DNA of 35,417 bases, taken from assembly GCA_017883585.1 (NCBI GenBank), contig JADGNG010000031.1, positions 1-35,417 on the forward strand, read 5' to 3'. A model generated the notes under the pieces. That model worked only from the letters and a program-made list of their open reading frames with translations, did not search any database and was not told where the DNA came from. The position numbers and the translations under genes were made by a program. Below are positions 1 to 7,129 of the stretch, piece by piece. The DNA comes from Candidatus Bathyarchaeota archaeon (lineage in GTDB: Archaea > Thermoproteota > Bathyarchaeia > TCS64). Position 1 is the first letter of the stretch. Each line of letters starts with the position of its first letter.

Positions 1-1498
1 AGTCGTACATTTCCTCGGCGTCCTCGGGAACCTCGGCGAGGCCCATGAGTATGCCGGAGGTCTTTCTGATCTCGTTTAGAACGTCGTCGCCGGTTCTGCC
101 GGTCTCGACTCTAGGCCCTTTGATCTGTGCCTCCGCCTCAGCGTCGCGACGTTCCGTGTTCGCTTGGTCGATGTCAGCTTTCAGTTCCTCGATGCGGCGC
201 TTGAGGCGGCCCCTCTTGTCCTTGAGTAGGGCGAGCTGTATCCTGCCTTCGACGTGCTGATCGGTGGCGGCATCGATCCTGACACGTAGAACCTCCATAT
301 CCTCGGTCGCTCGACTCACAGCGACCTCAGCGTCGCTTAGCTGCTTGCTGAGCTGCTTGATCCTAGACTCAGCATCTCCCCTCTGGGTGATGAGCTCACC
401 GCTCCACCCGTCGAAAGTCTCTGTCTGAGTCTTTTCGAGCTCCTCTATAATCTTGAAGTAGTCATCGAGCTTGGTTGGGCCCTTCTTGAGGCGCTCCCTG
501 AGGGTCTGAGCGGTCAGTTCGAGCTTCTTCCTCTGCTCACCGCTCGTGCCGAGCATCTTATTTATGCTCTGGATGCGGTCCTTCGATGAGTCTATGCTGA
601 ACTCACTTATGCCGAGGGCCTTCTCGGCCTCGACTCGGCGCTCTATGAACTCCATCCACTGACCGCGTAGCTGCTTCAGCACTTCGTCGCTATCAACGAC
701 AGCCTTGCTGAAGTGGTTCATCTCCTCCTCTGCGGCGTAGAGGTCAGCGTCTACCTGGTCTAACTCCTGTTCGAGCTCCTTTACGTTGCCCTCTAGTTGG
801 ATGACTCTGCTCCACGCCATCTCGCGTTGCAGGAAGTTCATGCGAGTCTGGAACTTCTTCTTCTCCTGCAGGCGCTCGTTCTGCTCGCGCCAGTACGCGA
901 GGGTCTCGCGTGCGCGGTCGAGTAGCTGACCTAGGCTCTGTTCCTCGCTAAGTATGCCGCCGAGGCGCTGCTTTGCCTCGACGACGTCCCTACGGAAGGT
1001 GTTGAAGCCGACGGCCTCCTCGAGCATTACGAGGCGCTCCTGCGGGCTGAGTTCTGCGAAGCGGCCCGGCATGTTCTGGTGCATGATGATGAGCATGTTG
1101 TCGGGGTCGAAGCCGAAGCCCTGTAGGAGCTCGACGACCTCGGTCTTGGATACGGTGCGCTGGTTGAGTTCGAAGGTGTACTTTCCGTCGCGGCGGATGT
1201 TGCGGGCGAGACGTACCTCGTCGACGTTGAAAGCAGGGACTGGGCGCCTGCCGTTCTCGCGTGGGCTGTTGTCCAGGATGAGGCTGACCTCCGCCTGGTC
1301 CTGCTCCCAGCGTATTAGATCGCTGAGCTTCTTGCTCCTCTCCGTGTATGTGTCGCCGAGGGCGACGCAGATTGCGAGGAGGAAGCTGCTCTTCCCGGCG
1401 CCGTTGGGGCCGCAGACGACGTTGACGCCGTCCCTGAGTGGTATGCGTGCGTACTCGTAGGACATGAAATTCTTGATTATGACTTCCTTGATCAGCAT
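1..1498 (-). CDS. SMC-family ATPase, N-terminal head and start of coiled coil (partial)
   Basis: I translated this reading frame directly; it is open from the ATG at 1498 to the left edge, about 499 codons. The N-terminus gives MLIKEVIIKNFMSYEYARI and then a Walker A motif GPNGAGKSS at residues 30-38. A Q-loop region follows near residue 140 (MHQNMPGRF) with the SMC-type LSPQERLVMLEEAVGF. From roughly residue 170 the sequence is a long heptad-rich coiled coil. The hinge, second coil and Walker B/signature half lie outside the window. SMC proteins are ATP-driven DNA-tethering machines in chromosome organisation and repair. The compact head (short stretch before Walker A, then AICVALGD and a DLIR segment) recalls Smc5/Smc6 and Rad50 more than canonical SMC, but that is a judgement by eye. 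A TATA-like TTTAAAAATA lies about 40 bases upstream on the minus strand. The gene is divergent from the dipeptidase. Confidence 0.88.
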   Translation of the reverse strand, partial: MLIKEVIIKNFMSYEYARIPLRDGVNVVCGPNGAGKSSFLLAICVALGDTYTERSKKLSDLIRWEQDQAEVSLILDNSPRENGRRPVPAFNVDEVRLARNIRRDGKYTFELNQRTVSKTEVVELLQGFGFDPDNMLIIMHQNMPGRFAELSPQERLVMLEEAVGFNTFRRDVVEAKQRLGGILSEEQSLGQLLDRARETLAYWREQNERLQEKKKFQTRMNFLQREMAWSRVIQLEGNVKELEQELDQVDADLYAAEEEMNHFSKAVVDSDEVLKQLRGQWMEFIERRVEAEKALGISEFSIDSSKDRIQSINKMLGTSGEQRKKLELTAQTLRERLKKGPTKLDDYFKIIEELEKTQTETFDGWSGELITQRGDAESRIKQLSKQLSDAEVAVSRATEDMEVLRVRIDAATDQHVEGRIQLALLKDKRGRLKRRIEELKADIDQANTERRDAEAEAQIKGPRVETGRTGDDVLNEIRKTSGILMGLAEVPEDAEEMYD

Positions 1499-1642
1499 CC
1501 GCGGCGCCTCTGGACTCCTGTGTCTAACAGTCCTCTATTTTTAAACCTACCCCGTTTTTTTCCGGTGGGGCGGATGAAAGTGAAGGTAAAAGGTCGCCCT
1601 TAAACCTTTTACATGGATGTTATGACGTTTGAGGGGATTGTG
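1499..1642. promoter_or_regulatory. Divergent promoter region between SMC-like gene and dipeptidase
   Basis: Two TATA-like boxes face opposite ways. On the minus strand TTTAAAAATA (1536-1545) sits about 40 bases before the SMC-like ATG. On the plus strand CTTAAACCTTTT (about 1599-1610) sits just upstream of the dipeptidase. A Shine-Dalgarno-like GAGGGG at 1631-1636 lies six bases before the ATG at 1643, which favours that start over the in-frame ATG at 1613. Confidence 0.55.
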
Positions 1643-2656
1643 ATGGTCAAGCTCTCTAAGAGGCAGGAGGCGGAGGCGATGCGGATACACGGTGAGGCAC
1701 TCGTCGTCGACACCCACTGCGACACGTTGATGGAGTTCATGCCCCAGCGCTACGGGCAGCCCTCGGCGAGGAAGCTCGGGCAGCGGAGCGATAAGGGGCA
1801 CCTCGACCTCCCACGCATGAAGGAGGGAGGCGTCGACTGCCAAACCTTCGCCATGTACACGGGGCGCCGCGAGGGACAGCCAGATGCGCTCCTTACAGCG
1901 ATGCAGATGACCGATATATTCTATCGGGAGATGGAGGAGAACGAGGAGGGGATAGTCCCAGTCACCTCAGTCAGGGAGATACTTGCCGCCAAGGAGGTGG
2001 GCAAGTGTAGCGGACTCCTCTCCATCGAGGGCGGGGAGCCGCTCATGGGAGATCTCGGTGTGCTACGCAACTTCTACAAGCTGGGGGTCAGGATGCTCAG
2101 CTTCACTTGGAATTGGCGTACACCCTTCGCGGACGGACAGGCCGCGTCCCGCACCGAGAGCAAACTCACTGATTTAGGCGTAAAAGCAATCGAGGAGATG
2201 GATCGCCTCGGAATGGTCCTCGACACAAGCCACTTAAGCGACACCTGTTTCTGGGACATCGCCGACGTGAAGAAGGGCCCGTTCATAGCGAGCCACAGCA
2301 ACAGCCGCGTCATCTGCGACCACAAGAGGAACCTGACTGACGACATGTTGCAGGCACTCACGGACCACGGCGGGGTGACGGGGATGAACTTCGCCCCCGA
2401 CTTCATCTCGAAGGATGGGGCCACCGTCGAGAAGCTGGTGGACCACATCGACTACATCGTGAAGAGAATAGGGCCTGACCATGTTGGTCTCGGTTCCGAC
2501 TTCGATGGCATAGGGACGCCCCCAGTGGGACTCGAGGACGCCTCGAAGATGCCGAACATCACCCGTGAACTTGTCCGCCGTGGCTACGCCGAGGAGGATA
2601 TAAAGAAGATTCTCGGCGGGAACCACCTCAGGGTTCTCGGCCAGGTCCTCAAGTAG
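1643..2656 (+). CDS. Membrane dipeptidase family (peptidase M19)
   Basis: A 337-residue zinc hydrolase of the renal/membrane dipeptidase family (M19), which cleaves dipeptides including D-amino acid or non-standard ones. The first metal motif HCD is at residues 25-27 (VVDTHCDTL). Further family motifs are FTWNWRTPFADG, LDTSHLSD, IASHSNSR and VGLGSDFDG near the C-terminus. Length is normal for prokaryotic members. There is no signal peptide, so the enzyme is probably cytoplasmic. An alternative ATG at 1613 adds ten residues but lies too close to the TATA box, and the SD-like GAGGGG supports 1643. Its substrate cannot be read from the sequence, and no neighbouring gene suggests a pathway. Confidence 0.93.
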   Translation: MVKLSKRQEAEAMRIHGEALVVDTHCDTLMEFMPQRYGQPSARKLGQRSDKGHLDLPRMKEGGVDCQTFAMYTGRREGQPDALLTAMQMTDIFYREMEENEEGIVPVTSVREILAAKEVGKCSGLLSIEGGEPLMGDLGVLRNFYKLGVRMLSFTWNWRTPFADGQAASRTESKLTDLGVKAIEEMDRLGMVLDTSHLSDTCFWDIADVKKGPFIASHSNSRVICDHKRNLTDDMLQALTDHGGVTGMNFAPDFISKDGATVEKLVDHIDYIVKRIGPDHVGLGSDFDGIGTPPVGLEDASKMPNITRELVRRGYAEEDIKKILGGNHLRVLGQVLK

Positions 2657-2722
2657 TGTCACATGACGGCGATATTTCTATCAACCCCAGTGCCCCATTG
2701 TTGAGAGTCCCCTCTTTAATGG

Positions 2723-2780
2723 ATAAATTATATCAACTTTGTATAACAAAGTATATATGAATTACAAAGTACTCTGTAAT
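2723..2780 (+). promoter_or_regulatory. TATA box with two inverted-repeat operator candidates
   Basis: A TATA-like ATAAATTATA lies at 2723-2732. Just downstream are two inverted repeats. ACTTTG-TATAA-CAAAGT spans 2736-2752, and ATTACAAAGTACTCTGTAAT spans 2761-2780, a palindrome with one mismatched pair. Both are built from the half-site CAAAGT/ACTTTG, spaced in the first and back to back in the second. They cover the expected transcription start and the leader of the membrane protein gene at 2794. The adjacent winged-helix gene at 3389 is the obvious candidate repressor, giving autoregulation; that link is inferred. Confidence 0.65.
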
Positions 2781-2793
2781 CAAGGGATTAGGT

Positions 2794-3405
2794 ATGGGCG
2801 ATAACATAGACCTCAAGGAACTTCAAAAGAAGGCGATGTCCTCCTTTCACGAGGATGGAATATTTGATATAATGATCGGGCTGCTAGGGTTAATGTGGGG
2901 CTTCTCCACCTTCACTGACGACTCCGCGCTGGGCGTCATCTGGATCGCCGTTGTGATACCTAGTTACTGGTGGCTGAAGAGGGTGTATACGCTGCCGAGG
3001 ATCGGTTTGGTCCGGTTCTCGGGGCGTAAGAGCGGCGGTGTGCCTAGGGCGCTCGTGGCTGGTCTAGTCGGTGCAGCTGTCGCGGTTAGCTTCGCGGTTT
3101 GGTTGTCGGCGACCCTGACGACCCGTCCGTTCTACTATTACTTCATCACCGATTACTGGGGGATCATAACGGGTGTGGGCGCCGCGGTAGTAGGCGTCTT
3201 TTATGCGCGTGTGGCCTATATGCCGAGGCTTTACGTCTACTCTTTTCTCGCGCTCGTGCTGATCGGTAGCGCCCAGTATTCGGGGCTGCCCTTTGGCATC
3301 CACCTCATAGCCTTGGGGGCGGCGGTCCTCCTCTACGGCGGTTACCTCCTCAACAGGTTCATTGACAAGTACCCGGTGCAGGTGGTCGATGGTCAAGTTG
3401 GCTGA
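2794..3405 (+). CDS. Hypothetical multi-pass membrane protein paired with winged-helix regulator
   Basis: A 203-residue protein with a short polar N-terminus (about 25 residues, DLKELQKKAMSSFHEDGIF) followed by roughly five hydrophobic segments near residues 27-47, 48-65, 88-110, 118-145 and 148-190. I do not recognise a named family. The arrangement of an amphipathic N-terminal stretch and then a helix bundle, co-encoded with a small PF13601-type winged-helix protein, is often seen in prokaryotes, but the function is unknown. The gene overlaps the regulator by 17 bases and both probably sit behind the operator-bearing promoter just upstream. Its role may be sensing or transport, but nothing in the sequence settles this. 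Confidence 0.8.
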   Translation: MGDNIDLKELQKKAMSSFHEDGIFDIMIGLLGLMWGFSTFTDDSALGVIWIAVVIPSYWWLKRVYTLPRIGLVRFSGRKSGGVPRALVAGLVGAAVAVSFAVWLSATLTTRPFYYYFITDYWGIITGVGAAVVGVFYARVAYMPRLYVYSFLALVLIGSAQYSGLPFGIHLIALGAAVLLYGGYLLNRFIDKYPVQVVDGQVG

Positions 3406-3700
3406 GCCCCCAGCAGATGGGATCGACAGGGTGATCCACGAGCCGGCGAGGCTTATGATCATGGCTCATCTATATGTGGTGGATTCGGCGGACTTCCTCT
3501 TCCTGATGAGGCAGACGGGGCTGACATTCGGGAACCTGTCGAGCCACATGGCGAAGCTAGAGGGGGCGGGGTACATCGAGGTTGTGAAGGACTACGTGGA
3601 CAGGAAGCCCCACACTATGCTAAGGATGACTCCCAAGGGCAGAGGAGCCTTCGAGGAGTACCGCCGCGAAATGGATAGGCTCTTCAAGGGGCTGCCCTGA
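3389..3700 (+). CDS. Winged-helix DNA-binding regulator (HTH_34/MarR-like)
   Basis: A 103-residue winged-helix protein. RLMIMAHLYVVDSADFLFL leads into the recognition helix TGLTFGNLSSHMAKLEGAGYI, and the wing follows (VVKDYVDRKPHTMLRMTPKG). This is the pattern of the PF13601-type single-domain regulators that act as dimers on inverted repeats. The open frame extends upstream to 3362, but ATG 3389 gives the usual short lead before the first helix. It begins inside the end of the membrane protein gene, implying translational coupling. The predicted target is the pair of inverted repeats at 2736-2780 (inference). No metal-binding cysteine cluster or ligand-binding domain is present. Confidence 0.88.
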   Translation: MVKLAEPPADGIDRVIHEPARLMIMAHLYVVDSADFLFLMRQTGLTFGNLSSHMAKLEGAGYIEVVKDYVDRKPHTMLRMTPKGRGAFEEYRREMDRLFKGLP

Positions 3701-3754
3701 GCCCTCATTACCCTTAAATTGGTCCCGGTCTTCCAGTTGCCTTAGGTGTAAGGT

Positions 3755-4468
3755 ATGCCGACAGCTGGGAAGGTCTTCGTCTCCACTGAGTACAAGAAGC
3801 TCGCCGACGTCGCTGCGGCACTTGAGGGGCACAAGGTCGAGGAGGAGTACGCCGAGGGTGACTTCAAACTAACCCTGCTCACCGAGGTGGCGAACGTGAA
3901 GGTGACGGAAGGTGTCCTCACGGGGCTCTATAGCTACGACCACGTAGTCTACAACTACCACCGTGGCAAGGTCCTCCCCGCCGCTGCGACGACGGAGGTC
4001 CTCTTTAGCATGAGCGAGTACGATGGCCGCGTCTTCCTCGTCGTCGTCGACAAGAAGGCGATCGCTAACAGGATAGCGAACAGGCTCAGCGAGATCGCAT
4101 TCGGCGAGATGGGAGTGATAGTCGAGGCCCGCATACTCCCCGAGACGATGAAGAAATTCCACATCGCCAACAAGGAGGGTACCAAGGTCATCTTCTTCGA
4201 GAACCTGGACATCCCCAATATAAACAAGCTCAGCCTTTATGGTCCAGACCTCGTCGACACGAAGCTCTTTAAGGAGTACGATAGCATCGGCGACCCCTGG
4301 TACGTGTTGGCGAAGAGCAAGAAGTTCGGCTATACGGTTGGGCTCGTACGCGACGGCTCGGTAACGATCTTCAACACGGTGGATCAGGGGCAATACCTTC
4401 AATACGTGCGGGAGGACGTGATCCCAATGACCCAGCCCCCAAGGGTTAGGAAGGATGAGGAGGAGTAG
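3755..4468 (+). CDS. Hypothetical protein upstream of TusA-like carrier
   Basis: A 237-residue soluble protein that I do not recognise. It reads as mixed alpha/beta, with predicted strands KVFVST, FKLTLLTEV, RVFLVVVD, TKVIFFENL and SVTIFNTV, and no cysteines, membrane segments or obvious catalytic motif. The acidic tail ends with RKDEEE. The start is supported by AGGTG at 3744-3748, six bases before ATG, and a TATA-like TTAAATT at 3714-3720. The stop codon is followed after two bases by the TusA-like gene, so the two are almost certainly co-transcribed and may work together in sulfur trafficking; that link is guilt by association only. Confidence 0.82.
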   Translation: MPTAGKVFVSTEYKKLADVAAALEGHKVEEEYAEGDFKLTLLTEVANVKVTEGVLTGLYSYDHVVYNYHRGKVLPAAATTEVLFSMSEYDGRVFLVVVDKKAIANRIANRLSEIAFGEMGVIVEARILPETMKKFHIANKEGTKVIFFENLDIPNINKLSLYGPDLVDTKLFKEYDSIGDPWYVLAKSKKFGYTVGLVRDGSVTIFNTVDQGQYLQYVREDVIPMTQPPRVRKDEEE

Positions 4469-4470
4469 GG

Positions 4471-4695
4471 ATGGTAGACAAGAATCTTGATTGCACAGGG
4501 CTCTTCTGCCCAGAGCCGGTATTCCGAACGCGCATGGCCCTAGACGAGCTGGCATCCGGCCAGACCCTCGAGGTACACGCCGACGACCCCGCTGCTTACG
4601 AAGACCTCCGAAGGCTAGCGGAGCGCCTCGGCCACACCGTCGTCTCCGAGAAGAAGGACGGCGATGAGACCGTCATAGTCATAAAGAAGAAGTAA
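4471..4695 (+). CDS. TusA/SirA-family sulfur carrier protein
   Basis: A 74-residue protein with the family signature DCTGLFCPEPV. The CPxP motif has its sulfur-accepting cysteine at residue 13, and a second cysteine lies at residue 8. The rest follows the two-layer TusA fold, ending VIVIKKK. TusA proteins carry persulfide sulfur between enzymes for tRNA thiolation, cofactor synthesis or sulfur metabolism. The gene begins two bases after the preceding unknown gene with a strong purine-rich GAGGAGGAG just upstream. It is followed by an IscS/IscU operon about 110 bases on, so a shared role in sulfur delivery is plausible. TusA normally takes sulfur from an active IscS, yet the IscS here looks inactive. 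Confidence 0.92.
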   Translation: MVDKNLDCTGLFCPEPVFRTRMALDELASGQTLEVHADDPAAYEDLRRLAERLGHTVVSEKKDGDETVIVIKKK

Positions 4696-4807
4696 GCACA
4701 GAGCAAGCTCTATTCTATAAACTTCGCTCAATGCACAGTAGCACAGTACAAGCTCTCTCTGAACCCTTTTAATCCGCCAAACCCTCAATCAATATAAGGT
4801 GAACCAT

Positions 4808-5974
4808 ATGAAGGCCTACCTCGACAACGGCTCAGGGGCACCAGTAGATCCACGCGTCTTACAGGAGATGCTCCCCTACTACATCGAGCACGTCGGCAAC
4901 CCGAGCAGCTTTCACAGCGAGGGCTTCAAGGCATTAAAAGCAATCAATAGAGCACGCGAACAGGTCGCTGCCTTCATTAACGCCGACCCAACAGAGATAA
5001 CTTTCACTGCAAGCGCCACCGAAGCCACAAATCTAGCCATAATCGGAACCGCAAACCGCTACAAGAACAAGGGCAACAGAATCATCTCAAGCGCCGTCGA
5101 ACACATAAGTACCGTAAACATCTGCAAGGACCTCACCCGAAGCGGCTGGGAGTACGAGCAGGCATCAGTAGACCGATACGGCGTAGTCAACCTCGACATA
5201 CTCGACCAACTCACTACTGACAAGACCGTCATCGTCACCGTTATGGCCGCGAACGGCGAGATAGGCACCATCGAGCCCATCAAGGACGCCGCAGCCATCG
5301 CCCACGCCAAGGGCGCCTACTTCCACACAGACGCAACCGCAGCCCTAGGCAAGATCCCCCTAGACGTAAAACAACTTGACACAGACCTCATGACCCTAAG
5401 CAGCAACGATATAAACGGCCCTAAAGGCGTCGGAGCCCTTTACGTCAAGAAGACCATCCGCCCACGCCCAGTAATCATAGGCGGAGGCCAGGAGCAGGGC
5501 ATGCGCAGTGGCACTGAGAACACACCCGGCATAGTCGGCTTCGGTAAGGCTGCCGAACTCGCCCAGCAGGAGCTGACCGAGGAGTCCAAGCGACTCACCG
5601 AGCTACGCGACCACCTAATCAAGGGACTAACAACAACCATACCTGAGGCTCACCTAAATGGCCACCCAACAAACCGTATACCAAATAACGCCAACGTCCG
5701 CTTCAGCTACATCGAGGGCGAGGCACTCACCCTAAGCCTTGACGACGTCGGCGTCCAATGCAATACCGGCTCCGCATGCGCCGCTAAGACTCTCGAACCA
5801 AGCGCCTGCCTACTCGCGACCGGTCTCAAACCCGAGGACGCCCACGGAAGTCTCGTATTCACCCTCGGGAAAGCCAATAATAAGGAGCAGATCGACTACG
5901 TCATACAGGTGCTACCCGACATAGTCAAGCGCCTACGCGCCATGTCGAGCATAACCCCACAGGAGCTAAAGTAA
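4808..5974 (+). CDS. iscS: IscS/NifS-like protein lacking the PLP-binding lysine
   Basis: A 388-residue class V aminotransferase-fold protein closely resembling NifS/IscS. It has DNGSGAPVDP at the N-terminus, SATEATNLAI, SAVEHIST, GGGQEQGMRSGTEN, and the mobile active-site cysteine C324 in NTGSACAAK. The key segment normally reading S-H-K-x-Y-G-P-K-G is here SSNDINGPKG: codons 5405-5410 encode Asn200-Asp201, so the lysine that binds PLP is absent. The PLP-contacting glutamine in the HxDAxQ motif is also changed (HTDATAALGK). The same Lys-to-Asp change is known in Archaeoglobus fulgidus IscS (D199), reported to lack desulfurase activity and to act as a partner and cysteine ligand for IscU. ATG 4808 follows AAGGTG by six bases; a GTG at 4799 is the alternative. 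It is coupled to iscU. Confidence 0.93.
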   Translation: MKAYLDNGSGAPVDPRVLQEMLPYYIEHVGNPSSFHSEGFKALKAINRAREQVAAFINADPTEITFTASATEATNLAIIGTANRYKNKGNRIISSAVEHISTVNICKDLTRSGWEYEQASVDRYGVVNLDILDQLTTDKTVIVTVMAANGEIGTIEPIKDAAAIAHAKGAYFHTDATAALGKIPLDVKQLDTDLMTLSSNDINGPKGVGALYVKKTIRPRPVIIGGGQEQGMRSGTENTPGIVGFGKAAELAQQELTEESKRLTELRDHLIKGLTTTIPEAHLNGHPTNRIPNNANVRFSYIEGEALTLSLDDVGVQCNTGSACAAKTLEPSACLLATGLKPEDAHGSLVFTLGKANNKEQIDYVIQVLPDIVKRLRAMSSITPQELK

Positions 5975-5975
5975 A

Positions 5976-6359
5976 ATGTACAGCGACAAGGTCATGGAGC
6001 ACTTCAAGAACCCACGTAACGTCGGAGAGATATCCGATGCCGACGGAGTAGGAACCGTCGGCAACCCCGTCTGTGGCGACATGATGACCATGTACATAAA
6101 GGTCAAGAACGGAAAGATCGCCGATATTAAGTTCAAGACCTACGGCTGCGGCGCCGCTATAGCGACCAGCAGCATGACAACCGAGCTCGCCATGGGTAAG
6201 ACCGTCGAGGAGGCGGACAAGATCACGCGCCAGAGCGTCGCCGACGCCTTAGATGGCCTACCACCAGTCAAGATGCACTGCAGCAACCTAGCATCAGATG
6301 CGCTCCATGAGGCGATAAAGGACTACAAGAAGAAGCAGGAGGAGGAGAAGAAGAAATGA
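5976..6359 (+). CDS. iscU: IscU/NifU-N Fe-S cluster scaffold
   Basis: A 127-residue IscU-type scaffold on which [2Fe-2S] clusters are assembled. The three ligand cysteines are C33 (GNPVCGD, with the accompanying D35), C58 (TYGCGAA) and C102 (KMHCSNLA). The N-terminus MYSDKVMEHFKNPRNVG is typical. The IscU LPPVK motif, the HscA/DnaK recognition site, is kept (LPPVKMHC). The tail is highly charged (KKKQEEEKKK). The start codon lies one base after the iscS stop, so the two are co-translated. In A. fulgidus the degenerate IscS and IscU form a complex with the cluster bridged by the IscS cysteine; the same arrangement is likely here. Confidence 0.96.
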   Translation: MYSDKVMEHFKNPRNVGEISDADGVGTVGNPVCGDMMTMYIKVKNGKIADIKFKTYGCGAAIATSSMTTELAMGKTVEEADKITRQSVADALDGLPPVKMHCSNLASDALHEAIKDYKKKQEEEKKK

Positions 6360-6493
6360 ATGAAAAGGTAGAAAAATGTCCGATGTGTGGTCTCCCAAAG
6401 GGGGAGGACTGCGACTTGATGGTCGGCAAGGGTGAGGCGAAGACCCTCGTCTGTTGTTGTGAGAGGCTACAGAAGAAAAACGTTAAGAAGTAG
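6356..6493 (+). CDS. 45-residue cysteine-rich peptide translationally coupled to iscU
   Basis: A short open frame whose ATG overlaps the iscU stop codon (ATGA at 6356-6359). It encodes 45 residues beginning MNEKVEKCPMCGLPKGEDC, with cysteines at 8, 11, 19, 33, 34 and 35, and ends in a lysine-rich tail. The CPxCG knuckle plus a later CCC triplet suggests a metal- or cluster-binding mini-protein. The overlap with iscU is the strongest evidence that it is translated, since it implies reinitiation on the same mRNA. I do not recognise a family. It could be a zinc ribbon, an Fe-S acceptor or a sulfur/persulfide relay; these are inferences from composition and position. Confidence 0.72.
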   Translation: MNEKVEKCPMCGLPKGEDCDLMVGKGEAKTLVCCCERLQKKNVKK

Positions 6494-6505
6494 CGCCGCG
6501 GGGTA

Positions 6506-7123
6506 ATGACGAGTACCCCTGAGGGCCCTTATTTGGACAGATTAAAGTTAGCTTCACGCCTCTCCGCGGCCCTCAATGCGCCATTAATCACGGTCATAAC
6601 TTTCATTCCACTGATCTTCCTAAGTGGTATCGGTGACGCCCCTCTCCTCATCGCGATAACGAGCTTCTTCGGCTGCATACTCCCACTCGCCATGGTCTAC
6701 GGCCTCCTCAAGCTCGATATCATCAAGGATTTCTACGCTTATGAGAGGAATACTCGATTCATCCCCTTCCTCTGGACCACATTCTTCTACCTCCTCGGAA
6801 CGATCAGCCTCATTCTCGTCTCCGCGCCATCGGCCGTAACGGCGCTCATGGCGTGCTACTTCGTCAACGGCTTAGTGCTTATGGTCATCACGATGAAGTG
6901 GAAGATCAGCATACACGCCAGCGGCATAACGGGCCCCTTCACGGCGCTCGTCTACCTGCTCGGCGGGGTAATGCTCCCCCTCCTTCTCGTTGTGATACCC
7001 GTCGCTTGGGCGAGGGTTGAGTTAAAGGCTCACACCATAATGCAGGTGACTGTCGGCGCCATCCTAAGCTGCGTGCTTACATGGCTACAGATGAGTTTCT
7101 ACTTGCACAGGTTGTTCATCTAA
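6506..7123 (+). CDS. PAP2-like integral membrane protein
   Basis: A 205-residue membrane protein with about six hydrophobic segments. The loop motifs recall the type 2 phosphatidic acid phosphatase superfamily: YERNTRFIP at about residues 89-97, KISIHASG near residue 131, and WARVELKAHTIMQ near 168-180, matching the R-x5-H pattern. The canonical PSGH is not exact and the residue after the final histidine spacing is Gln rather than Asp, so it may be a divergent or non-phosphatase member. PAP2 enzymes dephosphorylate lipid phosphates or polyprenyl diphosphates at the membrane. It begins 12 bases after the Cys-rich peptide and could be on the same transcript, though no functional link is evident. 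Confidence 0.72.
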   Translation: MTSTPEGPYLDRLKLASRLSAALNAPLITVITFIPLIFLSGIGDAPLLIAITSFFGCILPLAMVYGLLKLDIIKDFYAYERNTRFIPFLWTTFFYLLGTISLILVSAPSAVTALMACYFVNGLVLMVITMKWKISIHASGITGPFTALVYLLGGVMLPLLLVVIPVAWARVELKAHTIMQVTVGAILSCVLTWLQMSFYLHRLFI

Positions 7124-7129
7124 ATACGA

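Noticed and set aside
954-1460. Plus-strand open frame of 168 residues
   Set aside because: It lies wholly antisense to the SMC-like ATPase, whose Walker A and Q-loop are clear, and its composition (Ser/Arg-rich) is that of a shadow frame.
3362-3388. Upstream extension of the winged-helix regulator
   Set aside because: The extra nine residues overlap the membrane protein gene further and do not fit the short N-terminus of such regulators.
3869-4555. Minus-strand open frame of 228 residues opposite the unknown protein and TusA-like gene
   Set aside because: It spans two plus-strand genes with good ribosome-binding sites and a recognisable TusA family member, and has no family features itself.
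5411-5425. Lysine in GPKG of IscS as the PLP-binding residue
   Set aside because: That lysine is also present in normal NifS/IscS in addition to the catalytic HK pair; it is not the Schiff-base residue, so it does not rescue the Asp change.
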